Shown: positions 53,605 through 64,000 of the stretch, in pieces
Position numbering within the stretch: the first letter of the stretch is position 1
Layout of the letters: each line of letters starts with the position of its first letter
Origin: Adiantum capillus-veneris
Lineage: Eukaryota > Streptophyta > Polypodiopsida > Polypodiales > Pteridaceae
Direction: 5' to 3'
Assembly (NCBI GenBank): GCA_014529385.2
Contig: CM043948.1
Coordinates: 79,626,291 to 79,690,290, forward strand
Length of the DNA: 64,000 nt
The notes under the pieces: model-generated
The model's input: the letters and a program-made list of their open reading frames with translations, nothing else
Told to the model about the DNA's origin: nothing
Database searches by the model: none
Program-made: the position numbers and the translations under genes

Positions 53605-54756
53605 ATGGAGAGCCAACGCCAAATGTCTGGATATCCTCTTTTCTTTGGAGAACCTGGAGAGGATGCAGAGTTATTTCTAGCGAATTTCAAGATGTCTTGC
53701 CGTATCAAGAGGATAGTAACTAATCAAGAACGTGTAGAAATGTTTGAGGTGGTCCTTAGGAAAGATGCTAGCACTTGGTTTGACTCTTTCCCTGAGGAAG
53801 TTAAAGAAAATTACATGGAAGTTGTCAATCATTTCAAGAGATACTTCTTTGATCCCCAAAACACTCAAAAGCTATGGCAAGACATTGTTTCTCATAAGCA
53901 AAAAGACTTAAATGACTACTACTTGTACAAGCAAGAGTTTCTACGTCTTTGGGCTGTATGGGTGAGAAATGTTGCTAACCCTGGTGATGGTGCAGAGTTC
54001 CTAAAGAAGGAGAGGTTCATAGCCGGACTCTTTCCTGACCTTAAGGTAAAAGTTGAGGCGGGTGTACCTGCTACCTTTGATGCAGCTGAAACTAGGGCTG
54101 CTGAGAAATATAGAAAACTCAAGTGCTTAAGGGGAGAGGTTCCAATATAAGGTCTGAAACCCAAAGGTAAGTCACAAACATCAACATCTAGGGAGCTTCC
54201 TGAGGTAACGGCGGAAGTGATTGAGAAGTTAAATGAATCCTTAAGAAGCCTTTCAATTCACCTTGCACAAGCTGTAGGTCCAAAGGGACAAGCAAAGAAG
54301 TCAGAAGAGCGAGATCCACCACGACCTAGGAGAGTCTTGCAATGCTGGAATTGCGGAGAGTCTGGACATGGGATGTATAATTTTCCTTGGCCCCGTGGGG
54401 AGCAAGGCAGACCTAACTTGAATTACCCAGTGATGAATGCAGGTGAAGGAACTAGTTAGCAACCACGGCTTCTACAAAGGCCAAACGGAGCAAGACCACC
54501 TCCACAAGGGGTAGAAGGAGTTCCACCTTTGGCAGATCCAAATGTGCATGTGGTAGAGGTGACAAACTCAAATGAGGTTGACATGGAAGCAAATGGAATT
54601 AAGCATGGCCGAGGAAAAGGTAAAGAGAAAGAGGGTGTCCCATCACAGAGTGACCATGGACAAGGCAAGAAGGCAAAGGAGACCAAGGAAGCTAAGAGGA
54701 CTCGACGTCGTATCAATCTCCAAGACTTCCCTCTTGGGCATGGTATGGCTCCATAA
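53605..54756 (+). pseudogene. El3 gag
   Basis: Starts at ATG 53605, equivalent to the El1 gag start. Stops at 54148, 54457 and 54754 interrupt it; El1 has sense codons at each place. The zinc knuckle reads CWNCGESGHGMYNF, so the fourth ligand Cys is lost by one base change. It is related to El1 Gag throughout. Confidence 0.88.
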
Positions 54757-54762
54757 AACCTG

Positions 54763-55267
54763 TTGGAAGACATGCGAGGTAAGGGTCCTGATATCTCATG
54801 GCCTCAGTTTCTTGCATTATGCCCACAAGTTAGGAGGGATTTAACAAAGGCAGTTAGCACTAGGAGAAAGGTAAAAGAGAGTTTTCCTGCTGTAAAAATT
54901 GCACATGCTAAAATGAACGAGGATATTACACCTGTGCTAGATTGTTACATAAAAGGAAGATTGGTTAGGAAAGGTCTAGTGGATGGGGGTGCACAAATTT
55001 GCATCATGACAGAAGGGCTTATGCAAAGACTAGGCATGCACATCCATGAGACACCTGAAATCAAAGTGAAAATGGCAAACAATAGCAAGGCTAGGTGCGT
55101 AGGCATTTGTAAAAATGTTTTTGTGGAGGACTTTGGCATTAAGAAGGCAGTGGATTTCTATGTCATGTCTACCAAGGGAAATGGTTACCCATTTATCCTA
55201 GGAAGACCATGGCTAATGAAAATGCGAGCTTTGCAGGATTGGGAGAGTGGAAAGCTAATTTGCAGGA
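54763..55267 (+). pseudogene. El3 protease region
   Basis: KGPDISWPQFLALCPQVRR, LVDGGAQICIMTEGL and PFILGRPWL are encoded. The GRPW sequence is closer to the family consensus than WRPW in El1. The frame runs into the insertion at 55268. Confidence 0.85.
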
Positions 55268-55483
55268 AGAAACACTAACATGCACAAGAAACTCAAAACA
55301 TACGTGTCTCCATTTCCAAAAAGTCCTCCATTGACAGAGGATGGTGTTGTTGTTGTTCTTCTTCTCTTTGTGGAGAGCACTCCTCTGTAACAGGCACAAT
55401 GTCACCTGATTGTGAAGTGGATTGTTGAAGTCCAGCCCATTTTTCTATATCTTCATGAGACTTAACAAAGTCTAGCAGCAATC
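55268..55483 (-). other. Gene-fragment-like insert in El3
   Basis: About 215 bp are absent from El1 between ICRNNN and HKKVVFD. On the minus strand the insert is open for about 60 codons (SHEDIEKWAGLQQSTSQSG; VPVTEECSPQREEEQQQ; HPLSMEDFLEMETRMF). The reading runs into CACGTATGTTTTG, where GTATGT could be a plant splice donor. I do not recognise the protein. It could be a captured host exon with adjoining intron, or sequence from another element. No target duplication was seen. Confidence 0.45.
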
Positions 55484-56861
55484 ACAAGAAGGTTGTCTTT
55501 GACATGAAGGAGCAACGCCAAGAGGATCTCCATGAAGAATCATCGATAAGTGAGACGGAAGAAGATTGGACTGAAAACACTTCAGAAGAAGAAAGTAGCG
55601 GCAGCATTACTGAAGAGGAGTCCTCCATTGAAGTCATGGGGGTAAGGTTTAAGCCAAACAACCAGGAGACCTCTTCTCGAGGTTTGGAAGAGGTAGGTTC
55701 CCAAGAAAACCAAAAGGTGGAAGATGAAGGAATGTTGTCTACAACACTTACAAAGGATGAAAGAGAGGAGTTCAAATGTGTGCTAAGGAAATTTCCGAGG
55801 CTTTTTGCTAAAGACTACATCGATGTGCGTGGAGTAGATGTTGTTCAACACAAGATTGAGTTGAAGCCAGAGGCCACACCTAAGGCTCAAAAGCTACGAA
55901 GGCTAGGAGTCATTAAGAAGCAGGCTCTACTCAAGGAGGTAAGAAAGCTTCTAGCAGCAGGTTTCATTTATCCAATGAAGAATTCAGAGTGAGTCTCTCC
56001 CGTTGTTGTCACTCCTAAGAAAAATGGCAAGTGGAGGGTGTGTGTGGATTATCGTCCACTTAATGAGGCAACAAAAAGAGATCACTTTCCCCTCCCATTT
56101 CAGGATGAGATACTAAATGAGGTAGCTGGTCATGAGAAGTACACTGTGTGTGATGGCTACTCAGGGTACTTTCAAATAGGTATCGCATTGGAAGATCAAT
56201 TGAAAACAACCTTTATCACTCCTTGGGGTTGTTATGCTTTTAGAGTCATGCCATTTGGTCTGACAAATGCTCCTGCAAGATTCCAACGTTTCATGAACAT
56301 GGTGTTTCAAGCATTCTTTGGAAAGTCAATTAGGGTGTTCATTGATGATTTTTGCATTTATAGCTCAAAATCATTGCATCTACAAAGGGTAGAAGAAGGT
56401 TTAAAAAAGCTCTACGACATGGGAGGTCCACTCAACCCCGACAAGTGCCACATAGGTGAGGATGAAGTGATCTTGCTCGGTCTCAAGGTTTCCTATAAAG
56501 GCATTGAGGTGGATCCTTCAAAGGCAAAGGCTACTATTGAGCTCCCATCACCGAAGAGTCTTAAGGAGGTCATCTCTTTCATTCAGAAGGTGAAGTATAT
56601 GTCACGCTTCATTCACTTAGCGTCGGAGTTGCTTCATCCTTTGCAAAAGTTGACATAACAAGTAGAATTTGCATGGTCTGATGAGCTTGAAGAGTATTTT
56701 TGTAACATTAAAGTCATTTTGTCAGAGCTACCAACACTCATGCCTCCTTGTTGGGAGTACACATTCTTTGTTATCTCTAGTGTTGGAAGGGAAACAATTG
56801 GTGCTGTGTTGCTACAACAAGATCCCCACAGTACAAGGATGCGACCCATCTACTTTGCTAG
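55484..56861 (+). pseudogene. El3 protease-RT linker, RT and RNase H start
   Basis: The RT core is well preserved: WRVCVDYRPLNEATKRDHFP (the first W lies before the short ORF start), GYSGYFQIGIAL, MPFGLTNAPARFQRF and catalytic FIDD. Stops occur at 55990 (TGG in El1) and 56656 (CAA in El1). The RNase H start is in frame across 56835, where El1 has a 4-bp insertion. RNase H is cut off at YFAS by the deletion at 56861. Confidence 0.88.
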
Positions 56862-58493
56862 CCATTTGGGCATGCAAGAATGAAAGCTTAAGGACAAAAG
56901 TTCATGCCATTCGTAAGATGTTTAATCAGTTTGACGAAGTGTAACTATATCATATTCCGAGGAAACAAAATGAAGATGCCGATTTACTTGCACAACAAGC
57001 AGTTACATGTGTTGAGAGAGAAGTGCAGGTCATCATGGTGGCAGCAGCTGTCAAGCAACCGAGATACCAGGGATTGGAGTCATTGGCTCCCATTATTGGC
57101 TACATTTTGGAGGGTGAGTTTCCACAAGAATTCACGAAGGCTCAGAAGAGGAGACTCATGAAGAATGCAAGTTTCTATCTCTTCCTAGAAGACTCCCTCT
57201 ATCAAAAAGGGAAGGATCAAGTGTGCAGAAGAGTACCAACTATCGAGGAAATTCTAGCCATTCTAAAAGGTTTGCATGAAGAGTCATGTGGTGGTCATTT
57301 TGCCCAAGAATCAACTGTGAAGAAGATTTTGCTTGCGGGGTATGTTTGGCCAAGCTTGCATGTGGACGTTCAACATTGGTGTAAAAGCTGTCACAATTGT
57401 CAGATAAATGGAAATAGAAGGTTGGTGCATGGCCCGAGGCAAATAGTTCTTGAAAATGGACCCTTTGAAAAGTGGGGCATTGATGCTATGGGTCCTCTGC
57501 CTAGGACAAAAAATGGTAAACTCTACATTCTAGTGGCTGTGGACTACATGACTAGGTCAGTAGAGGCTCAAAGGGTGGCAAGGGTAAATGGGAAAACAGT
57601 GAGCAGGTTTGTCTACACTCACATTTGTTGTAGATTTGGCACACCTTTGGAGATTGTTTCTGATAATGGTCCAGGGTTTAGAAAGGGCTTGCTCACAGAA
57701 GTTTGTGAAGAGCTTCACATTCTACATCGTCATAGCACACCATACTACCCACAATCAAATGGTTTGGTGGAGAAGGCTAATGGTGTCATTGCATGAATCA
57801 TTAGAAAGATGGTGCAAAACAAGACAAAATTATGGGATGACTTCTTGGATGGTGCCTTGTGGGCATATCGAACCACATATAGGGAAGCCACGGAGTTCAC
57901 ACCATTTCACTTGGTCTATGGTCAAGAGGCTTTGCAGCCTATCGAGCTCAACATTCCAACAATGCGACTTCATGGCAAAGGAGCACAAGATGATCAAGAG
58001 GTATGGATGGATCGACTTCTTACATTAGTGGAGCTTGAGTGGAAAAGAGAAGCAGCATACGAGTGCTACAAGAGGAAAGCCACACAAGTGAAAGAAACGC
58101 ACGACAAGAAACTGAAGGACAAAGGCATCAAGGAAGGAGAGCTTGTGCTAAGGTATGACAATCGACTTGACAATCATTTTGATGCCAAGTTTGAAACTAG
58201 ATGGCAAGGGCCATACATAGTCAAGAAGTCTTTCAATTCTAGTCACTATTAGCTTATGGACTTGAATGGTAAAGAGCACTCCAGGAAGGTAAATGGCTAT
58301 CACTTGAAGCCTTAATTGAGTCGCCTTCTACCAAAGGATCTACCAGAGCAAAAGGCAACTATCTCATGTAAGTATTGTTCCATGAAGCATGAGTGTAACA
58401 CAAACCAAAATTCCAAGGGGCCAAACAATGAAGATCTTGTCAAAGACTCTGAAGCACTCTCTTTGGAAAAGATGCTCTATGATGGTACATGAA
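56862..58493 (+). pseudogene. El3 residual archaeal-type RNase H and integrase
   Basis: The sequence resumes at the last part of the second RNase H (WACKNESLRTKVHAIRKMF), has a stop at 56942, then integrase from 57023: zinc-binding LHEESCGGHF ... CKSCHNCQ, catalytic Asp in GIDAMGPLP, Asp in VSDNGPGF, Glu in QSNGLVEKANG. Stops at 57794, 58250 and 58312 have sense codons in El1. It ends at YDGT just before the PPT. The catalytic triad is kept but the gene is broken. Confidence 0.88.
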
Positions 58494-58505
58494 TATACCA
58501 TCATC

Positions 58506-58520
58506 CTGGGGGAGGGCTAA
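58506..58520 (+). other. Polypurine tract of El3
   Basis: CTGGGGGAGGGCTAA directly precedes the TGATAGCCG start of the right LTR, identical to El1. Confidence 0.85.
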
Positions 58521-58927
58521 TGATAGCCGTTTTTCGGCTCTCCATAATTGCCATAGTAAGTTACTCCACGCTACCAAATTCACCCAAACGCTATGGCTAT
58601 CCCTACCATTTCACTGTACGTAGGCGTGTGCGAGTTAGGGGGCTTTTCCCATATCTTCCTAAAAACCCTCAGCTAGCTAGTCACTGGGCTAGTTGAGCCA
58701 AAAAAAAAAAATTAAAAAAAATAAATAAAAGTATATTATGGACTCTTTGTGTGTAAATATTTCATTGTATATATGGCCTAAATATAGGGATTTTTTATAA
58801 TTATTTTGGTATTTTATTTAAATATTCTACTTAGGTGTGTGTTTTATTAAACCTATGTACACCTTCTTTCATTCTCTTACACCATAATCATATTTTTTGC
58901 CAATATTGTACATACTCTAACCTCATA
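58521..58927 (+). repeat. El3 right LTR, truncated
   Basis: The first 407 bp of the Tat LTR, ending at CCTCATA, where it meets the satellite array. The U3 ORF, TATA box and R/U5 are missing. Confidence 0.9.
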
Positions 58928-60420
58928 GGAAGGTTGGTTTCAAGGTGCACTTATCCATGCTAGCCTATCTTGGAGAAATGATGGAGCTTGCTTCTCTCCT
59001 TGTTTCAATGGAGACTAGCTTGGACAAGTGGTGGACCTTTGCTTCTCTCTATGTTTCAATAGAGTTAGCTTGGACAAGTGGTGATCTTGGAACAAAACCC
59101 CCATGTAAAACATATCATGGGTATTCCAAGTGATTAGAAAGATTACCATTTAAGATATAACCTTATAGGTTGGACAACTAGATCTTGGCTTGGAGAAATG
59201 GTGGACCTTTGATTCTCTCCATGTTTCAATGGAGTCTATCTTGGAGAAATGGTGGAGCTTGCTTCTGTCCATGTTTCAATGGAGCCTAGCTTGAACAGTT
59301 GGTGGACCTTTGCTTCTCTCTATGTTTCAATAGAGTTAGCTTAGACACGTGGTGGATCTTCAAAATAAACCAACTACTATCAATGTTGCCTAGCTTGGAC
59401 AAGTGGTGGAGTGTTTCTCTACTCCATGTTTCAATGGATCTTAGCTTGGACAAGTGTTGGACCTTAAAACAAAAACCCCATGTACAACATAGAATGGATT
59501 TTCTAGATTTCAATGGAGTCTAGCTTTAACAAATGGTGGAGCTTATCTTCATCCATGTTTCAATGAAACTAGCTTGGACAAGTGGTGGACCTTGTAACAA
59601 ACCCTCCCATGTACAACATATCATTGGTTTTATAAGTGATGGGAAGGAATACCATTCAAGATATAAACTTATAGCTTGGATAAGTAGTTGACTTTAAAAC
59701 CAAATTCATCATAATACAATGAAATACAGGTCAGCCAATTCCTAAATCTTGAGACCAAACCTCCCATGCTATTAGAGATAATATATTGGATAAGTGGTGG
59801 ACCTTCTATTATTTTCCCATGCCTAGTTTAGACAACCGGTACACTTCGCAGCTATAAAGGTTGGACGAGTTGTGGAGCCTTGTTTCTATCCATGTTTTAA
59901 TGGATCCTAACTTGGACAAGTGGTGGACCTTGGAAAAAAGCTTCCATGTACAACATATATGAGGTTTTCCATGTTTTAATGGAACCTATCTTGGACAAAT
60001 GGTGAAGCTTTCTTCTCTCCATGTTGATTTTGGAACTACCTTAGACAAGTGGTGGAGCTTTTCTTTTCTACTCTTCATAATACAATGAAGTATATGTTGG
60101 TTACATGGTGAATCTTAAGGCCAAACCTCCCATTTTACTAGAGATGATAGGTTGGACAAGTGGATCAACCTTCTATCATTTCTCCACGACTATATTGGAC
60201 AATTAGTAGACATAACATCTCTCTATGTTGTCTAGAGATGAGCTTGGACAAGTGATGGACTCTGCTTCTCTCTTCCCTTGGTTTACTAGTTTGAAGACTC
60301 AGTATATATACTTTCTTAGATCTAGCTTGAACAAGTGGTGGACCTTGCATCCACAATCTTAATTCAGTATAAAAAAGTATATGAAAAAATAACATAGGAA
60401 TCTTGGTTTGAAGGTCAAGC
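58928..60420. repeat. Complex satellite array, left block
   Basis: Recurring short phrases TTGGACAAGTGGTGGACCTT and CTCTCCATGTTTCAATGGAG, spaced about 55-65 bp, are embedded in longer, diverged units with CCCCCATGTAAAACATATCATGG. The block is less regular than the one at 62240. Open frames in it are repeat artefacts. Confidence 0.88.
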
Positions 60421-61140
60421 AATTAGGTTCCAAATGCACATAATAATATATTTTCCACCCATATTAAAAGAAAGTTAAATATGCACATAATAATATATTT
60501 TCCAAATGCACATAATAATATATTTTCCACCCATATTAAAAGAAAGTTAAATGTGTTATTACCAAATTGACAAAGGTAACGTCCAAGAATTATATCTTTC
60601 CATCTTGTCAGATCTAAATCTTCATCAAGGCGACATGCATGTATACATCAACTTTCAAGCCATTCAAGAATACATGCACTTAGATTCCATAGTTTTGTTT
60701 TCAAAGTCTTTTAGGTTCTAAAACTCTTTCACATAAAGTATGTAATGACAAAATTCTTGAAGCAAACATTTGTGCCCAAGAAAAAGATCCCTCTCACATA
60801 TTTAAAGTCCATGAATTCTCTGATCCACACTTACAAGTTTTATTTTGACATCAAACATCAATTCTTTCATAGTTCCAAATAAATGCAACCTCGATATGAA
60901 TTGACAAAAAATGAATTTCTTTTACTATATGACCCAACATAGGCCCCAATCAAATAAAAAATGAGTCCCCAAAAATTTGGGTGCACTCTAGCAATACATC
61001 AGAGTCCCCTTACAATAGGATGCACTCCAATAGTACATTGAAGTCCCCTTAGAGTAGGGTGCACTCCATTCAAGTGTTCATAAAATTGACACACCTTTTA
61101 TAAAAAAAAAAAAGACTATATCAAATTATACAAATGTTGA
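60421..61140. other. Non-satellite flank downstream of the FCP1-like gene
   Basis: A 55-bp segment with GCACATAATAATATATTTTCC is repeated three times at 60436-60545, and GTCCCCTTA...GGTGCACTCC recurs at 61010-61070. No gene is seen. Confidence 0.6.
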
Positions 61141-61185
61141 AAGATACACACTAGAATAAAAAAAGCATCTTATAGCCATATTTAT

Positions 61186-61961
61186 TCAATGCTTTCGTGT
61201 TGACAAGTACACACCAAGGACATAATTTGTCTCAGAATCACTATACTGATTTACAATTGTGTTGTATGTATAGACTCTCTTATCTCTTGCATACAACCAT
61301 CCTACCAACCATGGAATTATGGTTCTCTGCAAGAAGTTTTGAAGTTGCTCGGAAGTTTGCCTCCACATCTTTGGAAATATAAGATATGTCCCTGGCATGT
61401 TCCACATCACCCTATATGGAGTGTCATCAAAAATTAAGGTATTGTTTGCATCCAAATCCTCAAATATCTTCCAAATATCACTCAGATTTTTGTGATAAAC
61501 CCTTGTAAATCCTAACATGATATTTGGATTTTGGCAATTTTTGTTACTCATAAACACCTTGAACCTGGTATACTGCTCAGGAAAACACTTTTGTGTGATG
61601 CGTTGCACCCTTGTTAAGTTATAGCAACTCCATATCCATAGCTCAAAGTATTCAGCACAAAAATCCAAAAAACTTTGTGCGTCTGGTCGCACCACATGAT
61701 AAACTTCATCTTTGTCCTCCACAAGTCGCATGTGTTGAGCCCAAGATGGCATAGAATCTCCATGTTTCATTTCAACTGTCTTGAGAAGTAACCCCTCTAG
61801 ATCCAAGATAAGTACTCTTTTGATGTCCTTGAAAGCAAGTGGTAGGTGATAAGGAGGTGATTCATTCCTTGGACAAGGTCTTGGAGGAGGTTGGATGGGT
61901 AATTCAATAGTTTTCTTCAATTTATGCCAGCATATAGCCAATCCATTTTTCTGTAATGGTT
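61186..61961 (-). CDS. FCP1/NIF-like (HAD) phosphatase, terminal exon
   Basis: FCP1/NIF proteins are HAD-fold phosphatases, several acting on the RNA polymerase II tail. The exon begins after a splice-acceptor-like TTTCAG (61967-61962); the frame starts EPLQKNGLAICWHKLKK and has no ATG near its start, so upstream exons are expected or lost. Motif I reads VLILDLEGLLLKT instead of DxDxT, so the second Asp and the Thr are replaced. RPDAQSFLDFC, WIWSCYN, KNLSDIW and FDDTPYRVMW match later family motifs, and the DD pair is kept. The frame ends at TGA overlapping AATAAA (TGAATAAA). No stop or frameshift occurs over about 255 codons. It may be a catalytically weak or inactive relative. Confidence 0.78.
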
Positions 61962-62240
61962 CTGAAATTAAAGAACAAGAACACTTAATGCAAACACAAC
62001 AATAGACATGATTTTTACATTGTCTACCCTAAGGTTTTATTAGATACCAAAATCCATCTATGATCTACTCATTAATAGAAAGAAAGTCAAATTAAAATCC
62101 TGACTCTTTTTTATGCTACACTCTCTCTTAGTCTCAATACCATGGAGTTCAACTAGACTTAAGTCAACTAATAACTACTACTTGTTGTTAAAGGTATGCT
62201 TGAAGTGTATAAGGCTTAACCAATGCTCTAGTGTAGAATG
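61962..62240. other. Upstream side of the FCP1-like exon
   Basis: Contains the probable intron end (TTTAATTTCAG on the minus strand) and AT-rich DNA. No further exon of the gene was recognised before the satellite begins. Confidence 0.4.
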
Positions 62241-64000
62241 GGTATTTAGGTCTCAAGGTCTACCACTTATCCAAGCAAAGATCCATTTAGATATGGAAAC
62301 CCAATTTTTCTTAATATAATGATATAGAGTGGACAAGTGGTGAATCCTGAGACCAAGCCACTCATGCTACTAGGGATAATAGGTTGGACAAGTGGTGGAC
62401 CTTGAATGTAAACCCCCCATGTACAAAGTATCAGGGGTTTTGGGTATTTCAATGGACTCTAGCATCTTGGAAACATGGTGGAGCTTACTTCTCTCCATGT
62501 TTCAATGGAGTCTATCTTGGATAAATGGTGGAGCATCATTCTCTCCATGTTTCAATGGATCCTACCTTGGACAAGTGGTGCATGTTTGTTTCTCTCTATG
62601 TTTGAACAGATTTAGCTTGGACAAGTGGTGGACCTTGGAACAAAATCCCCATGTAAAACATATCATGGACATTACAAGTGGTGAGAAAAAATACCATTCA
62701 ATATATAACCTTATAGGTTGGAAAAGTGGTGGACCTTAACACCCAATTATTATTAATATAATGACATAGAGTGGACAAGTGGTGAATCTTGCGACCAAAC
62801 CTACTAGGAAAAGTACGTTGGACAAGTGGTGGACCTTGAATGCAAACCCCCCATGTACAAAATATTACTCATGCTACTAGGAATAATTTGGTATTAAGGT
62901 CCATGTTTCAATGGAGCCTAGCTTGGAAAAGTGGTGGACCTTTGTTTCTCTCTATGTTTCAATAGAATTTGCTTGGACAAGTGGTGAACCTTGGAACAAA
63001 ACCCCCATGTAAAGCATGTCATGGGCATTACAAGTGGTGAGAAAAAATACCATTCAAGGTATAACCTTATAGGCTGGACAAGTGGTGGACCTTAGCACCC
63101 AATTCCTCTTATTATAATGACATATAGTGGAAAAGTGGTGAATTGTGAGACCAAACCTACTAGGGATAATAGGTTGGAGAAATGGTTGACCTTGAATGTA
63201 AATCACCCATGTACAAAATATCATGGGTTTTGCGTATTTCAATGGAGCCTAGCATCTTGGAGACATGGTGGAACATACTTCTCTCCATGTTTTAATGGAG
63301 CCTATCTAGGAGAAATGGTGGAGGTTCCTTCTCTCCATGTTTTAATGGAGCCTAGCTTGGACAAGTCGTGGACCTTTGTTTCTCTCTATGTTTGAATATG
63401 GTTAGCTTGGACAAGTGGTGGATCTTGGAATGAAACTCCCATTTTAAACATATCATGGGCATTTCAAGTGGCGAGAAAGGATACCATTTAAGATATAACC
63501 TTATAGGTTGGACAAGTGGTGGACCTTAACACAATATAATGACATAGAGTGTACAAGTGGTGAATCTTGAAACCAAACCACTCATGCTACTAGGGATAAT
63601 AGGTTAAACAAGTGGTGGGCCTTGAAATAAAACCCCCTAGAGTGTTTCAATGGATCCTAGCTTGGAAACATGGTAAAGCTTGCTTCTCTCCATGTTTCAA
63701 TGCAGCCTATCTTGGATAAATGGTGCAGCATCATTCTCTCCATGTTTCAATGGAGCCTAGCTTGGACAAGTGGTGGACCTTTGTTTCTATCTATGTTTAA
63801 ATAGAGTTATCTTAAAAAAGTGGTGGACCTTGGAACAAAAACCCCATGTAAAACATATCATGGGCATTACAAGTGGTGAGAAAAAATACCATTCAATATA
63901 TAACCTTATAGGTTGTACAAGTGGTGGACCTTAACACCCAATTATTCTTAATATAATGACATAGAGTGGATAAGTGGTGAAATTGGGACCAAACCTACTA
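62241..64000. repeat. Complex satellite array, right block, with higher-order repeat
   Basis: The landmark AGTGGACAAGTGGTGAATC or close variants occurs near 62331, 62769, 63126, 63546 and 63966, giving a higher-order period of about 360-440 bp. Each long unit contains sub-repeats TTGGACAAGTGGTGGACCTT, TCTCTCCATGTTTCAATGG, AAACCCCCCATGTA and CATGCTACTAGGGATAATAGG. The array runs past the window end. Confidence 0.92.

Larger units (their letters stand above)
53104..58927 (+). mobile_element. 5-prime-truncated Tat retrotransposon body with partial 3-prime LTR (El3)
   Basis: The body matches El1 internal sequence from a point about 115 bp inside El1, so the PBS and 5-prime LTR are missing. It runs through gag, protease, RT, integrase and the PPT to a right LTR cut at 58927. 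It has at least nine stop codons, a ~215-bp insertion at 55268-55483 and a ~585-bp deletion at 56861. It retains the reading frame at the site where El1 has a 4-bp insertion. Confidence 0.9.

Noticed and set aside
50344-58927. A single full-length Tat element
   Set aside because: The left LTR is separated from the body by continuing target sequence, and the PBS region is missing.
58945-63395. Short ORFs in the satellite
   Set aside because: They are translations of the repeat units with no domain and many frames on both strands.

Overview
This is nuclear DNA from a land plant. The evidence is plant-type Ty3/Gypsy elements (one carrying a second, archaeal-type RNase H as in the Tat lineage, one chromovirus primed by initiator tRNA-Met), plant-type Helitron termini, a hAT transposase relic, long (GA)n/(CA)n tracts and AATAAA signals. 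No bacterial or organellar gene, rRNA, tRNA gene or CRISPR array was seen. The species cannot be named from the sequence.

Layout. 1-1480: AT-rich, no gene. 1485-4925: decayed minus-strand Ty3/Gypsy remnant whose protease lies on the wrong side of the integrase. 4935-5369: hairpin-rich dispersed repeat and a (CA)n(GA)n tract. 5370-16610: a structurally complete Tat-type retrotransposon on the minus strand (El1) with 2.66-kb LTRs, PBS, PPT and gag-pol split by a 4-bp insertion. 16611-17375: tandem repeats, including six spaced copies of a TCGGTAACGCGGC-like motif. 18088-19541 and 19962-20996: plus-strand relics of a protein kinase and a RING-H2 protein. 21070-22785: minus-strand hAT transposase relic. 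23134 and 25217: two divergent Helitron 5-prime termini, the second starting a 3.3-kb non-autonomous Helitron (to 28518) full of GA tracts. 28690-32967: hairpin repeats, a Copia-like LTR, a 102-bp tandem repeat and one unidentified ORF.

33768-42646: a complete chromovirus (El2) with 5-bp target duplication CGGTT, tRNA-iMet PBS, PPT, gag, PR, RT, RNase H, INT and a chromodomain-like tail, inactivated by a frameshift and stops that mostly fit C-to-T change. 43013-50222: a CACTA-like TIR element, a SINE-like tRNA-related sequence, a foldback element, a Gypsy fragment split by a probable solo LTR, and a ~50-bp minisatellite. 50224-58927: a second copy of the TIR element holding a full-length Tat LTR with near-matching flanks, joined to a 5-prime-truncated Tat body (El3) and a truncated 3-prime LTR. 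58928-64000: a complex satellite with recurring TTGGACAAGTGGTGGACCTT, interrupted by an island with an FCP1/NIF-like phosphatase exon on the minus strand.

Most of the window is nested transposable elements and satellites. The only well-preserved non-TE coding sequence is the FCP1-like exon; the kinase and RING genes are broken. Comparing El1 with El3 shows which lesions are private to each copy. Nothing here proves a new biological system. The best candidates for follow-up are the conserved U3 ORF in the Tat LTRs, the gene-fragment-like insert in El3, the kinase/RING pair with its motif array, and the microsatellite-loaded Helitron.
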